A stretch of DNA of 64,000 bases from Acholoe squamosa (Eukaryota > Annelida > Polychaeta > Phyllodocida > Polynoidae). The notes below the pieces were generated by a model. The model searched no databases, was not told the origin of the DNA, and was given only the letters and a program-made list of their open reading frames with translations. The stretch covers positions 1,690,681 to 1,754,680 of the forward strand of contig OX439035.1 of NCBI GenBank assembly GCA_949317995.1, in the 5' to 3' direction. Made by a program: the position numbers and the translations under genes. Below, in pieces: positions 45,885 through 57,249 of this stretch (positions are counted from its first letter, which is position 1; each line of letters begins with the position of its first letter).

Positions 45885-46717
45885 AAACCGGTTGTACGGA
45901 ACACAGATTGTATTGCCATTTAGTCAATAAATCTTCAGCATAATACGTCTGAGTTGTTGGGTTCTATTATTGTGTTTTGATTGAAATGCTGTTGACTTTT
46001 GGAAGAAACACCTAAAATTGAGACTATCCTCCCCCTAATGTGTGTACACTGCCTTTCTTGGGATTAGCCCTTGCCAGCTCCTATTGTAATACATAATCCA
46101 GTTTTACTTGGCTTGGTGTTCATCATTAGGTTCTGCTCCATTCTAATTTTGCTGTAACTGCAGACCGCAGCACCACCTGTAGAGATATGTGGACACTACA
46201 TGTAGAGTTTAGTTCATATTTCCCCCACACGATGTCAGCACCTCTCACACTAAACCACTGACGACAATTAATTTTAGGGGTCTTTTCTAAACAACAGGGG
46301 GTATGTGCTGAATTTGCCCCAGGGTCAAAATGCCCCTCCCCCAACAAGGCGAATGCCTCCCATTTACCTATGTAGGGTGAGGGCTTCTTTCCAAAAACAA
46401 GTAAAATATTTTTGCCTCTATAAGAGGGTTCAAAAATGTTGCTGCCCCTCAAACCCACTCACTCCCTTTAGGTTTGATGATTTTGGCTCACAGTTATCTG
46501 AGGACTTTGTGTAAAGCAGCCCCCCATGAGTTGTCAATGGTCCATCCTTGGGATACCAAATTTCTCTGGTTCAAACTGTCTTATCAACATCAGGTTTATA
46601 ATTATTACATCATTGCCTAGAAATGCTGCTATTGCATTAGTGTTTCATGATACTTGCTACCTTACCAGGGATGCACTCTTACATCATGATCACCAATAGT
46701 CAGAATAGTCAGAATTC
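45885..46717. other. intergenic sequence with a possible degraded MITE
   Basis: 46275-46475 begins CTAAACAACAGGGGG and ends CCCTCAAACCCACTCACTCCC, recalling the interior and right end of the GGGAGTGATCA family, but a matching left end is missing. Confidence 0.45.
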
Positions 46718-46721
46718 TTAA

Positions 46722-47163
46722 TCCCGGGGGGGAACACTCACCTTTTTTCTGACATAGGTGTGCGGCTGGACCTATGACAACCCTTACCCTTATTAGGGAG
46801 ATTTCACCTCCAAAAGTGGACCCTTCTTAGGGCACTTTTCAATGAAACCCCCATGTTTTTAAAGAGAAATCTGACCAATAAACTTTGCTATTGAGAAATG
46901 ACCAAGAATATTCCCTTAGATCCAAAAAAAAAATTCAGAAAACTTAGAAAATTGTAGCTAAAGAATATGGGCATTTCATGAGATTGTTGATATTTCAGTT
47001 AAAAGTGGACCCTTGCTAGGGGAATTTTGCTCAAAGTTGACCCTTGTTAGGGGGAATTTTGGCTAAAAATAGGACCCTTGTTAGGGAGATTTTGATGAAA
47101 AAGTGCCCTTCCCAGCCGCACACATGTGTCAGCAAAATATATGAAGTGTCCCTCCCCCGGGTC
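46722..47163. mobile_element. MITE with TTAA target duplication (piggyBac-like)
   Basis: Ends TCCCGGGGGGGAACACTC and the complement of GACCCGGGGGAGGGACACTT, flanked by TTAA at 46718-46721 and 47164-47167. A subterminal pair GTGTGCGGCTGG/CCAGCCGCACAC supports the palindrome. Internal GACCCTTGTTAGGGAGATTTT phrases repeat. 442 bp, non-coding. Confidence 0.8.
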
Positions 47164-47167
47164 TTAA

Positions 47168-49710
47168 TCAGAATAGCCAACATTTAATCTGCAATGACAC
47201 ATTATTCTTCCTCTTGTTGTCTTTATTTTTCACAGGAAAACGTGAAATGGAAACCTTTGTCTATGTCTTTTGACTAAAGGAAAAAGAAACCAACATTTGA
47301 AATGCTCTGTTACCAAGTTTTTATTTAACGACAAGGCGAATTATAGCCATCTGCATGTGGAAGACAAGACAATGAATGGTTATGGAATGAATGAATGATG
47401 AGAAACAGACCATTGTTTAGTTAACGTGGGTGCACCATGCCCAGGACAGGTTCATGTAATACTAACAAAGTACATAAAGATTAAATAGGTGACTACCATT
47501 GGGTGTTTATATGGAGAAGGTTAGCATTATCTGATCTTTAGGTGCGTTGCAACTGTTGGGATCGGGTCCCCTATGGACAATTTGTAACCTGCCTCAAGCC
47601 AGCTGCTGATGACTAAATCACACGCTCGGAGGCAGCTAATAAACCGCTGATAGAATACTTCAGGCCTCTGATGATAGAATAAACTGACTGCCGACTGACG
47701 GCTGACTGATGGCCGTCAGTCACTGATGGATGCCATGGGGACAGTATCCTTAGCCCTTCACGGCTTTCTAGTTCTATTAAAGCTTGAAGTATGAGTATTT
47801 TGTTGACAATTAAGCCCTAGTCTTTGAGATTCCACTATCAGTGTACACCAGTGGACGACCGGTGCCCACCGTTGCTGCATGTGATTTCATGACCTCATGA
47901 CCTAATTAGACTCAGAACGAGGTTAGCTGTCATCACTTGCCTGAAGCATGCCATCAGTGGTTCATTACCTACCTCCATGATTTTGTCACCACCGGCTAGC
48001 TTCACACATGTGATTTCTGTCCACAGGGCTGGGATCGGAGGAATGGGATATGAATGAAGGACATGATGAACCTTTAATTCATAAATATTGATTTAACATC
48101 AACTTATTTTTTCAGCAATGTATGCCAACCCATTATTGATAAAGGCCTTGCGAAAACTCTTCTAAATTACTATATGACAATGACATCAATTTTATTATCT
48201 TAAAGAATTAAACCTATATCAGTTACATGATATAAAGAGCCTGCACACTCCATTATCTACTTACAGACTCTTTTACACCTTGGATTGACCTCATGTCAAT
48301 AATCACATTGATCGATAGTGAATATAAGTCAGCGTGAATAGTGACAATTATTAGGGTCTCACTCAGTGAGCAAAACCCAGGAAACCTGGTGTTTTGATAA
48401 ACATAAATCTTGGCATTTAGTGAATTTACTCATAATTGGAGGTCTGATAATCCCATCTTACATATCTGGAGACCTATTTTGCTGAAATAAGTGGAAGGAT
48501 GTCGCCAGACATTTTCCCTATATACCCTGGGTGAGTGCTTCCACTCACCCAAACACACACCAACACATGGGGTATATCCCCATCTATTTTTAGTCTGAGG
48601 GAACTCTGACTGCCTGGTACATACAGTATCACCTGATGAGATCTATGATCAAAACCGGGGTTCAAAGAGCACTTTAAAAATACTTTATGGTTTCTAAAAA
48701 TCATAAAATAACCTCTCCCAGAATGAGCACATATAATCTAACAATAGTGAGGAGTGATTGATTATAACTTTTTATTCACACTCACCATATACAGGCTTAG
48801 AGGCACTGGACCAATCAGGGACCAGGGGCGCCTGAAATCCTGGACACATGTTGTATCCTGGAAGTGACCACACAGGGGAGAGTGTGTGCTTGGCATAAAA
48901 GGCAGATGGTGCCAAAGGAGCGGCCTCTTTGAACTGCGGTTGTGGTAACGTACAGGCAACGTCTATATACATTCATTACCATCTTACATATCATTGCATA
49001 TATAGGCATGAACTATGGCATTTAGCTAATGTCACTCCTGATGAAAAGCAACAGTAAATGTACTGTAAACACATCAGCAGGAAAACAGACATTTACCAAG
49101 TCTCACTCCTTACCTAAACACTCGTAAAACTAACTTATAAATCTTCATGAACATTTACATCTGCTCAATAATCTAACCGCAGACTGAACCAAAACTAGAC
49201 AACATTAACACAGTCAGTGACATGGTGGTTACAATTTGGCTAAGAATCCCACCCGATGTTATAATATCGTCAGTATCAGCTTGATATAATGGAATGTAGC
49301 AGGTGCTATGATTAAGCATATTCCATAGCAGGTCAAATGTCATCAACGTATCATCAAAATGAGAAATAAACTCTGTAACTATCTCACATATGATCCATGG
49401 ACCCAATTAAGCTATTCCCATATGTTTACAGCCGATCCAGAACTGTGTTGCATATACCAGTTAAACCAGCTCCTCTAGTCCTGTGTTTTAAACAACAGGA
49501 TGCATGTACTTGTGAAATTATTTCCACTCCAATTATTCAAATGTTAAAGTGGCTTTTACCAGCCATAAGGCTAAGAAGCTAGAATCCTTAAAAAAGTCTC
49601 AGCCCTGTCTCTTCCGGGCGTAGTGCCATTTAGTGTCCAGGGGTATGTGTCCATAAAGCTGTAGTACCCATTTACATCAAAGATATCTCGAATTTCATGA
49701 TCTTCATCTA
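47168..49710. other. intergenic sequence, nothing recognised
   Basis: Short phrases such as CTGACTGCCGACTGACGGCTGACTGATGG occur near 47685, but there is no exon, RNA gene or clear element. A TTTATT near 48770 would read as AATAAA on the minus strand; it is too distant to assign to the rolling stone-like gene. Confidence 0.5.
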
Positions 49711-51143
49711 GCTCTATCTGAGCTCTGTATCCATGGAGGCACAGTCATGGTAACCCTATCTGAGCTCTGTATCCATGGAGGCATAGTCATGGTAACCCTA
49801 TCTGAGCTCTGTATCCATGGAGGCATAGTCATGGTAACCCTATCTGAGCTCTGTATCCATGGAGGCATAGTCATGGTAACCCTATCTGCGCTCTGTATCA
49901 TAGAGGCATAGTCATGGTTACCCTATCTGAGCTCTGTATCCATGGAGGTGTAGTCATGGTTACCCTATCTGAGCTCTGTATCATAGAGGCATAGTCATGG
50001 TAACCCTATCTGAGCTCTGTATCCATGGAGGCATAGTCATGGTAACCCTATCTGCGCTCTGTATCCATAGAGGTGTAGTCATGGTTACCCTATCTGAGCT
50101 CTGTATCATAGAGGCATAGTCATGGTAACCCTATCTGAGCTCTGTATCCATGGAGGCATAGTCATGGTAACCCTATCTGCGCTCTGTATCCATAGAGGTG
50201 TAGTCATGGTAACCCTATCTGCGCTCTGTATCCATAGAGGTGTAGTCATGGTTACCCTATCTGAGCTCTGTATCCATGGAGGCATAGTCATGGTTACCCT
50301 ATCTGAGCTCTGTATCCATAGAGGTGTAGTCATGGTTACCCTATCTCAGCTCTGTATCCATAGAGGTGTAGTCATGGTTACCCTATCTCAGCTCTGTATC
50401 CATAGAGGTGTAGTCATGGTTACCCTATCTGAGCTCTGTATCCATAGAGGTGTAGTCATGGTTACCCTATCTGAGCTCTGTATCCATGGAGGCATAGTCA
50501 TGGTTACCCTATCTGAGCTCTGTATCCATAGAGGTGTAGTCATGGTTACCCTATCTCAGCTCTGTATCCATAGAGGTGTAGTCATGGTTACCCTATCTGA
50601 GCTCTGTATCCATGGAGGCATAGTCATGGTAACCCTATCTGCGCTCTGTATCCATAGAGGTGTAGTCATAGTTACCCTATCTGAGCTCTGTATCCATGGA
50701 GGCATAGTCATGGTAACCCTATCTGCGCTCTGTATCCATAGAGGTGTAGTCATGGTTACCCTATCTCAGCTCTGTATCCATAGAGGTGTAGTCATGGTTA
50801 CCCTATCTGAGCTCTGTATCCATAGAGGTGTAGTCATGGTAACCCTATCTGAGCTCTGTATCCATGGAGGTGTAGTCATGGTTACCCTATCTGAGCTCTG
50901 TATCATAGAGGCATAGTCATGGTAACCCTATCTAAGCTCTGCATCCATGGAGGTGTAGTCATGGTTACCCTATATCAGCTCTGTATACATGGAGGCGTAG
51001 GCATGGTTACCCTATCTCAGCTCTGTATCATAGAGGCATAGTCATGGTAACCCTATCTAAGCTCTGCATCCATGGAGGTGTAGCCATGGTTACCCTATCT
51101 CAGCTCTGTATCCATGGAGGCGTAGGCATGGTTACCATTAACG
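49711..51143 (-). repeat. 42-bp minisatellite made of the rolling stone-like stop-codon region
   Basis: About 33 units of GAGCTCTGTATCCATGGAGG then CATAGTCATGGTAACCCTATCT (plus strand). Two subtypes (ATGGAGGCATAG...GGTAA and ATAGAGGTGTAG...GGTTA) alternate in blocks. Read on the minus strand, each unit is a copy of the last coding bases of the adjacent gene (CATGCCTACGCCTCCATGGA, TACAGAGCTGAGATAG), including the TAG stop. Because 42 is divisible by three, long frames remain open in other registers (MTMPPWIQSSDRV, MVTLSELCIHGG). These are not genes. Confidence 0.95.
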
Positions 51144-51561
51144 GGTACATCAGATTCTATAAGCTCCCTGCGTTCATTCACCTGTTCCTCTGCACTGACC
51201 CTGCAGTACCCCGTGCTACAACCAGGCACCCCAAACAAGGCTTGTAGTAGTAACCGGAGCCTGTATACAGCATAGATCACAGAGTGCATTAATATAGTTA
51301 ACACCATCTCCAGTCCTATAGTCACAAATGCCTCGCCCGGTGACTGCCAACCAAGCACTGGATAGATCGCCTCCGACCATCCAGGACCACGACCACCCAG
51401 CAGGTAGTAGATGACGGTGAACAGCACATACAGGACCTCAGACAGGATTGGGTAGAGCACGTGGAGGAGCCGGATAGGGATGCCGTCCAGGAGTAAGTTT
51501 ATTAACACGATCACAGAGTTCATAGTGTGCTTCACCCTGCTAGCTGTGGTCAGGAAGACAG
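51095..51561 (-). CDS. rolling stone-like membrane protein, exon C (C-terminus)
   Basis: Acceptor (minus) CATATTTTTCAG precedes 51561; entry phase 1 completes a Thr codon, and the exon ends at TAG (51097-51095). It encodes 154 residues with several hydrophobic helices: SVIVLINLLLDGIPIRLLHV, LYPILSEVLYVLFTVIYYLL, IYPVLGWQSPGEA and a final LEMVLTILMHSVIYAVYRLR. The IPIRLLHVLYP, YVLFTVIYYLLGG and IYPVLGW motifs are characteristic of the rolling stone (rost) family, multipass proteins first known from fly myoblast fusion. The cytoplasmic-looking tail (CRVSAEEQVNERRELIESD) ends in HAYASMDTELR, which is encoded by the first unit of the adjoining 42-bp array. Confidence 0.92.
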
Positions 51562-52597
51562 CTGAAAAATATGTAATATTTGTGATTAATGAAGTTTTAT
51601 TAGGTACACTAAAAACACAAGGTGTGTTTGTGTGGGTGTGGGTGAGAGGGAGACTCCAACTGAAATTCATGAAATCGTTTTAGATGAAGCATAAAACTCA
51701 CATTAACTCAACTTTCTTTGCTCAGCACTTGTGAGTCTAATTTAAGCAAATTTTTATTCATTTTTATTGGTTGTCTTTAAGAGTTCAAAAGTCCTCTAGT
51801 TTTACTACTACCCACCAGTTGGCCTGCCATATCATGCACAGATTTAAGATTTACTAGATAGCATACAAAGTTGACCTCCTCATGCAAAAATGTTCAGGTC
51901 TATTAGTCGTTGGGCCAAGGTGTTTGATAACCTAGTTTGTTTAGTAAATAGTGCTAAACAATGCTATTTTGATTGCTATGTGTTTGCTGAACCCAAATCC
52001 CACGACTCAAATATGTAGCTCAAACCTTTTGTCACTGCTTGATATTGTGACTATAACAATCTCTGGCAAATGTTAAAGATGACCTCTCTCTGTATGATGG
52101 TGCCACCTGGTGTGTTGCCAAAGCAAGGCTAATTCTACTCTGGTGCCCTGAGGTATAAACCCTCAGGGAACCACCATACAGGAAGCAGTATAGGAAGCAG
52201 AAAGGTCCGGTGGGAGAACACTAATTTCATTCCCACTATGCCTCACTCATAAGTAGGCAGGAACTGGAAATACTGCTCACTCTTCAAGCATAGGTTTTAT
52301 TTTTCTAGTCTGAAACATAGGGTTGAAGAGTGCCAAGTTCAGGGACATTGTAGCAGTCACTAGTGCCTATATATGGCACTAGGTACGAGTGTAGGCTAAT
52401 TCGTGCTGTTATTGCAGGGTTCTCAAGTTCAGTTGGGTGGCCCAAATGTTTAGCGTGTGACTGGGGGTCCTTGGACATACGCCAATATTACGAGCATTAT
52501 CAGGTTTACCACTATAAAAAAAAGAGGTACTCAAATATGTGTGGACCGAAGGACTTTCTTTTAGAAAATTAGGCCGAATCGCAGTAGTTGAACTTAC

Positions 52598-52726
52598 TTT
52601 CTTTGGATAAGGCGAGAAGGAAGGTCCAGTAGGAGAAGCTGATGACAGCAGCATTACATGACGCAATTGTGTAGACAATCCAGAACAAGCCGTACTTAGC
52701 AGGCATCAGGCTCTCAGAGTCTGAAA
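52598..52726 (-). CDS. rolling stone-like membrane protein, exon B
   Basis: Minus-strand acceptor GTCTACTACAG before 52726 and donor AAA|GTAAGT after 52598. The phases are 2 nt in and 1 nt out, matching exons A and C. It encodes VSDSESLMPAKYGLFWIVYT and IASCNAAVISFSYWTFLLAL then SKE, two hydrophobic helices with the conserved aromatic FSYW step expected before the second half of a rolling stone-family protein. A partial duplicate of its acceptor edge lies exactly 60 bp upstream. Confidence 0.9.
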
Positions 52727-52750
52727 CTGTAGTAGACATGTAATGCCACA

Positions 52751-52797
52751 ATAAGCCATACTTAACAGGTCACTCAGAGTCTGAAACTCTATTATGC
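52751..52797 (-). repeat. decoy copy of the exon B start, 60 bp upstream
   Basis: Minus-strand AGAGTTTCAGACTCTGAGTG then ACCTGTTAAGTATGGCTTAT copies the first 35 or so nt of exon B (TTTCAGACTCTGAGAGCCTG). In the gene's frame it would read VSDSE and then TGA, so use of the decoy would truncate the protein. Its acceptor (AATAGAG) lacks a good polypyrimidine-CAG. Confidence 0.85.
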
Positions 52798-53023
52798 CAG
52801 CACTTTAACTGAAAGTATCCTGATGTGTGGATGTCTGTCTGACATGTCTGATAAATGAAGTATACAGTTAGGGTGCAAATGACTAGAGACACATGTTCAA
52901 AGACCAGATGAGCAGGTTTGATGTTATGTCTGCAAGCATTTTGTTTTTGATTTTGCAGGACTTTACATTTGATTATGTTTTCTATTGTATTAAATTTCAG
53001 ATATAGGTTGTTTAGCCACTGAC

Positions 53024-53291
53024 CATCTCCACAACAGCAGTTTTTGTCCTCCTGTCCCTCGGCGGACTCAGATCGCCTCACAATATGGAAACACACGATG
53101 AGCACCGCATGGAAGACGCTGGACAACATAAGTACCAGGAATGCCCAGTCTGTCGCAAAGACAAACCAGAGGCCATAACGAGGGGCGTAGAACACCAATG
53201 TCTCCGTGTAGTAATCACATAACACCCACACCAACATGGCCGCCGCCACCAGACATCGGTACGCAATGTACCACGCCTGGCACTCTGTCCA
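53024..53291 (-). CDS. rolling stone-like membrane protein, exon A
   Basis: Minus-strand acceptor TTCTATCATTACAG before 53291 (phase 0) and donor GATG|GTCAGT after 53024 (phase 1). The 89 codons read WTECQAWYIAYRCLVAAAML, VWVLCDYYTETLVFY, then RYGLWFVFATDWAFLVLMLS and SVFHAVLIVCFHIVRR, and end in a Cys-rich NCCCGD. The W-x(n)-YR start, the FxTDWxFxxLxLS segment and the RR-ended helix match the N-terminal half of rolling stone proteins. Joined with exons B and C the recognised part is 287 residues. Family members usually have 30-60 more residues before this point, so at least one 5' exon is missing. Confidence 0.9.
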
Positions 53292-55152
53292 CTGTAATGA
53301 TAGAAGAAAATAAAACCATAGTGTTGTAGAGATGAATACAATAGTAGAGAATAATCCTGTGAGACATGGCGCGGCGACTTGTAATATTGTGTCTAGTTTC
53401 AGTTGGTGAGACTGATAGATAGGGCATACTATCATCTGGGCTTTTGGTAGTATATAGCACAAATTCAACCTGAACTACCCACTGCAGCTAATTACTAATA
53501 GATTGTAGACTGTCCATTCATGATTCTGCATGCACCTCACTCAGCTGTCACAGGGACCTGTCTTATTCAATGTTCAATGCCATAGTCAACAGGTGTGTCA
53601 TTATGAGTGTAAACTCTCTCAGATCGCCAGGAGCCTGCTCTGCCTTCCCCACCCCCAGACACACCCAACGGCCAATCACCTTGTAATAGTCTGTACCTCG
53701 TCATGGGCCAGTGTTCAGCAAACCGGCCAGATAACTCCACCTCTCTGTAGAGGGGGAGCACAGTGTAAGTACCTCTGTGTACATACATGTTTTCAGTGTT
53801 CCACAAAATCATTTATATAATAAAAGGAGTAATTAAATTAATCATTCATCACCAATAGCAAATACATATTCTGAGAAAGCATTATTTAAATGTTACACAG
53901 AAAAGAATGTAGCAGTTCCACAAGGTGTCCTTACACTTCAATCTCCTCTGATTTACAAAAATGCACATATAGCAACACACACTTTAGCACTGATTTCTCC
54001 ATAGATATTTTTTTTACAGTGAATACATTGTTCAAATACAGACAATATGATCCAATTGTACCATAACCTTATGAGATGAAACCTGTATTACATATATATA
54101 GTAGTTTCAGAACGAACAATTCTAAAACAAAGGCTACAGAGATGAATCTTAAAATGCACTAATGCTAATCTGCCATAGGGCTCCAAATGATGAAATGTCT
54201 CATCTGTGAATAAAATCAAAAGTATGAGATATATTCTGGAAATTCCTTCACTGATAAGTAAAGTACACACACTGTTGTCACACATTAGAATAGTGAGCAG
54301 GAATAGTCCATAGCAGAGGAGCCACAAACAAAAATAGACTGCAAGGCCTCCCTATCCTTTACATCGTGGCAACTGTGAACCATACACTACTCTACTCATT
54401 TAACGAGAAGTACTCACTAGTCGCCGCGCTAATAATTAAAGTATGTAACATGTTGATCATATCATAGTGATTCACTTGGGGCATTCAAAATGAGTGTCTT
54501 ACAACTGGATAATCACACATCACATATCAAAACAACATGAAAGGAAAGGGTTTAAATCATGAAATGAGTTTACATTGAATCAGAATGTTAAACTGTAGAT
54601 GTGGATAAAACCTGTACAAACAAGCACTAGGCTGGTTATCCACAGCCAAGGCACTGCACTTTACCAGGAGACTTAGCTATGGATAACATCTCATGCTGGA
54701 TTATCATGTATTGTTGCCTTATTTTTGGCCTGAGTGGGTGAGTGATACATTTTTACCAATAATCAGAAACATTCAAAGGCCTATATTGTAAGGGACCTAT
54801 ATTACACAATATCAGAGCACACAAAGGGAAAGGAAAGAGGAGATATAGAGACTTTTAAGTGAGTTAGGCAGGCCCTCTTGTTATGGCATTGCTGGTTCTC
54901 TGACAACCTTTGAGACTATATGAGAGACTCGAGGTACAAAATCCTTTACATGCATCTAAAAACACATCAAGCCTCCACTCCCAGCCTCTATTGTTAAAAG
55001 ACTTTCACACGACCGACATTGGAGTCATGGCCAAATATGTATGTGGATTTTCTTTCTTTTTCTCTCTTGGTAAAAACCAAGTTGGCATAGAAATGGCCTA
55101 GATAATCACACGTGTGACAGTCAGTATATAATGATATAATATACAGTAAATA
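53292..55152. other. 5' side of the rolling stone-like gene, no exon confirmed
   Basis: A good minus-strand acceptor (CCCCCTCTACAG at about 53747-53758) begins an exon-like stretch (AGAGGTGGAGTTATCTGGCC ...) ending at AAG|GTGATT near 53680. Its only open frame leaves in phase 1, which does not fit the phase 0 start of exon A, so I do not call it. The rest is AT-rich and featureless. Confidence 0.5.
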
Positions 55153-55498
55153 CAGAGGCGTAGGAAGCAAATCTTCATTGGGGGAGCCCGGCGAGGGCAC
55201 CATCGCGACTACCTTGAATTGTAGGCTATTGTGTGATGGCGTCTATATATGCGTATTTAGAATTCATATAGAAAAGTGATTTTTGGTAAATTTTGGATCT
55301 GACTTTAGGCTCAGACCCCCATTCTCCCTATGACATCACCATCATAATTTGATTTGAGATGTAAAGTTTTAGCTTCTTTTCCATTGTGTTTATGAGTTCT
55401 TGGAAAATATTGGGGGGCCCAGACATACTCAGGCCCCACCTCCTTCATGATTGGGGGGGCCCAGGCCCCCCCTGGTCCCCCCTTTTCCTACGCCCCTG
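55153..55498. mobile_element. MITE with CAG(G/A)GGCGTAGGAA ends and AATA duplication
   Basis: Ends CAGAGGCGTAGGAAG and TTTTCCTACGCCCCTG, flanked by AATA at 55149-55152 and 55499-55502. The GGGGGGCCC-rich right part mirrors GGGGGAGCCCGG on the left. 346 bp, non-coding. Confidence 0.8.
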
Positions 55499-55518
55499 AA
55501 TATAGCAATTCAGCCTGT

Positions 55519-55770
55519 TTAACCCTTTAGGGACTGCTGAGGCATTAATGCATCATGGCCATTGGTAGCGAGACTGCTTGGCAGCACTTCATTGGAGGGC
55601 TTGGAGCATCATGCGGACACTACGGGTTCGATACATAATTCATACTCCCGGAGGGTCGTCATGATGCTCCAATGAAGTGCTGGTGAGCAGTCTCACCAGC
55701 ACTTCATTGGTGCATCATGACGACCATTGGGCATGATGCACTCCTGCATTAGCGGCCTTTACAGGGTTAA
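55519..55770. mobile_element. MITE, GATGCATTAATGCATC family
   Basis: Ends TTAACCCTTTAGGGACTGCT and GCGGCCTTTACAGGGTTAA. Long internal stem: ATGATGCTCCAATGAAGTGC, with CAGCACTTCATTGGTGCATC repeated inverted. Confidence 0.87.
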
Positions 55771-56201
55771 GTCAGCTCTTGGTGACACCTGACGTGGGGT
55801 ATAGACACACATCCACAAGGTCACAATAACATGGTTTGTTTCAGGTAACATGATGGGAAGGGTTAAGGTATGGTAGGGTCATTTTTTTCTTTACTTTTGG
55901 CCAATATCAATGGTGGGCTTAGGCCAGGGCAGGGGCGCTCACTACCTTTTATAGGTAAATTAAACTACATTACCCCCTTTGAGGTGCAAATTTAGCTCAA
56001 AATAGGATCTTCATCAAGGGGTAGCTCCTCATTTTTCGATCCACCAAAGATTTAAAAAATGTCTATACTGAATGGGTCGACCCTGTTTAAAAGGGATACA
56101 GAGAGGTCGGGTTACATGAAACAACTTCTTTAGGCCCAGGACTATTGAAATAATCAAATAGATAATATAAATACATCAGGAATCAACTACACAAGCTGAG
56201 C
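55771..56201. other. non-coding stretch, nothing recognised
   Basis: No supported feature. Confidence 0.5.
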
Positions 56202-56284
56202 AAATAGTGACCCTTGGAATATATGTATGAACCCCCCCCCCCCACACACACAGGGTAATACATATATTACAAGGGTCACTATTT
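56202..56284. repeat. hairpin AAATAGTGACCCTTG ... CAAGGGTCACTATTT
   Basis: Arms of about 29 bp around a C-run and CACACA loop; one or two mismatches. Confidence 0.92.
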
Positions 56285-56352
56285 AGACACAGTATTGATA
56301 TTGCTGACGAAATGTGGCCTTACTTACACACAAAAGATTAAGCTAGTCAAAA

Positions 56353-56640
56353 TGACTCATTTAATTGAGTCAAAGTTCTATCGCCAGGTTGACTCAGTTT
56401 TTGACTCATTTATTCACATTAGTCAATCTTATTTGACTCATTTTTTCAAAAGATTCAAAAGATGTTTGACTCACTTACACAAATGAGTCAAAAGATGGCT
56501 GACTCACCCATACAGATGACTCCAAGTAGGTTTGACCATTAAATTCATGAGTCATGGCAGAGTTGACTCATTGGATCAAGTGAGTAAACTATGAATACGA
56601 GTCAAACTAATTTTACTCAATCCATGTGCATGACGACTCA
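56353..56640. promoter_or_regulatory. cluster of TGACTCA (AP-1-like) motifs
   Basis: Nine exact TGACTCA/TGAGTCA heptamers lie between about 56353 and 56570 (for example 56353, 56390, 56402, 56434, 56467, 56484, 56500, 56548, 56563). Several one-mismatch relatives (TGACTCC, CGAGTCA, CGACTCA) extend to 56640. The spacing is irregular (12-48 bp). The heptamer is the classical AP-1/bZIP site. The cluster lies about 3 kb upstream of rolling stone-like exon A on that gene's 5' side. It may be an enhancer, or the relic of a short tandem repeat. Confidence 0.5.
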
Positions 56641-56769
56641 CGTATGTCACATCTAATAGCAGTATACCCAGGTAACGTTGTCGGTGGGTCATTTGGAAAC
56701 TTTTCTTTTTGTTACAACTGACAGTCATTTATTTGGAAATTTAATGTGCGGAATCATCCATAAGCCCAG

Positions 56770-56830
56770 ACCCCCCCCCCAACTTGCACACACACTTGCT
56801 CACAAAAGTGTGTGTGCAAGTGGACAAATG
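56770..56830. repeat. hairpin ACTTGCACACACACTT ... AAGTGTGTGTGCAAGT
   Basis: Arms of 16 bp around a GCTCACAA loop, preceded by a C-run. Confidence 0.9.
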
Positions 56831-57246
56831 CAGACACACAAAATGCCTATAAATACTCATAGCTCGACAAATAAATGTTAGTTAGTGTTACCTAAACGCA
56901 CCATTTCTTTACAATTAGGAAAAATCATTTTGATGAAAGTATCCGGCTGAAAATCAGACAAAATTAAGGAAGGAACCTGTACACTTATTTTGAAAATTGA
57001 AAATATGCCCCTTAATATATGATTATGTTTATATCTTTAATATACCCCGATTTCCTTACCAGACATGTATCATAGTGAGCCAGGGGCATGATGTATGCCT
57101 GAGTAATTGTATGCCAATAAAGGGGGTAAGTGGTAAGTTGTTATAACCACGCCATGTGTGATTCATCAAGTACTTTGATAACAGACTGTAGATATCTACA
57201 AGGTGTGTTATTTCTCACCATCATATATCATGTAGTTAATTATAAC
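56831..57246. other. non-coding stretch, nothing recognised
   Basis: No supported feature. Confidence 0.5.
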
Positions 57247-57249
57247 TTA

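Noticed and set aside
46126..46458. 110-codon minus-strand open frame
   Set aside because: Overlaps a probable degraded GGGAGTG-type MITE and has no recognisable domain.
50106..50916. 264-codon plus-strand frame and minus-strand MTMPPWIQSSDRV frames
   Set aside because: Product of the 42-bp array derived from the rolling stone-like stop region, not independent genes.
53567..53812. Possible 5' exon of the rolling stone-like gene on the minus strand
   Set aside because: The acceptor is good, but the only open frame exits in phase 1 while exon A enters in phase 0, and the peptide does not resemble the family N-terminus.
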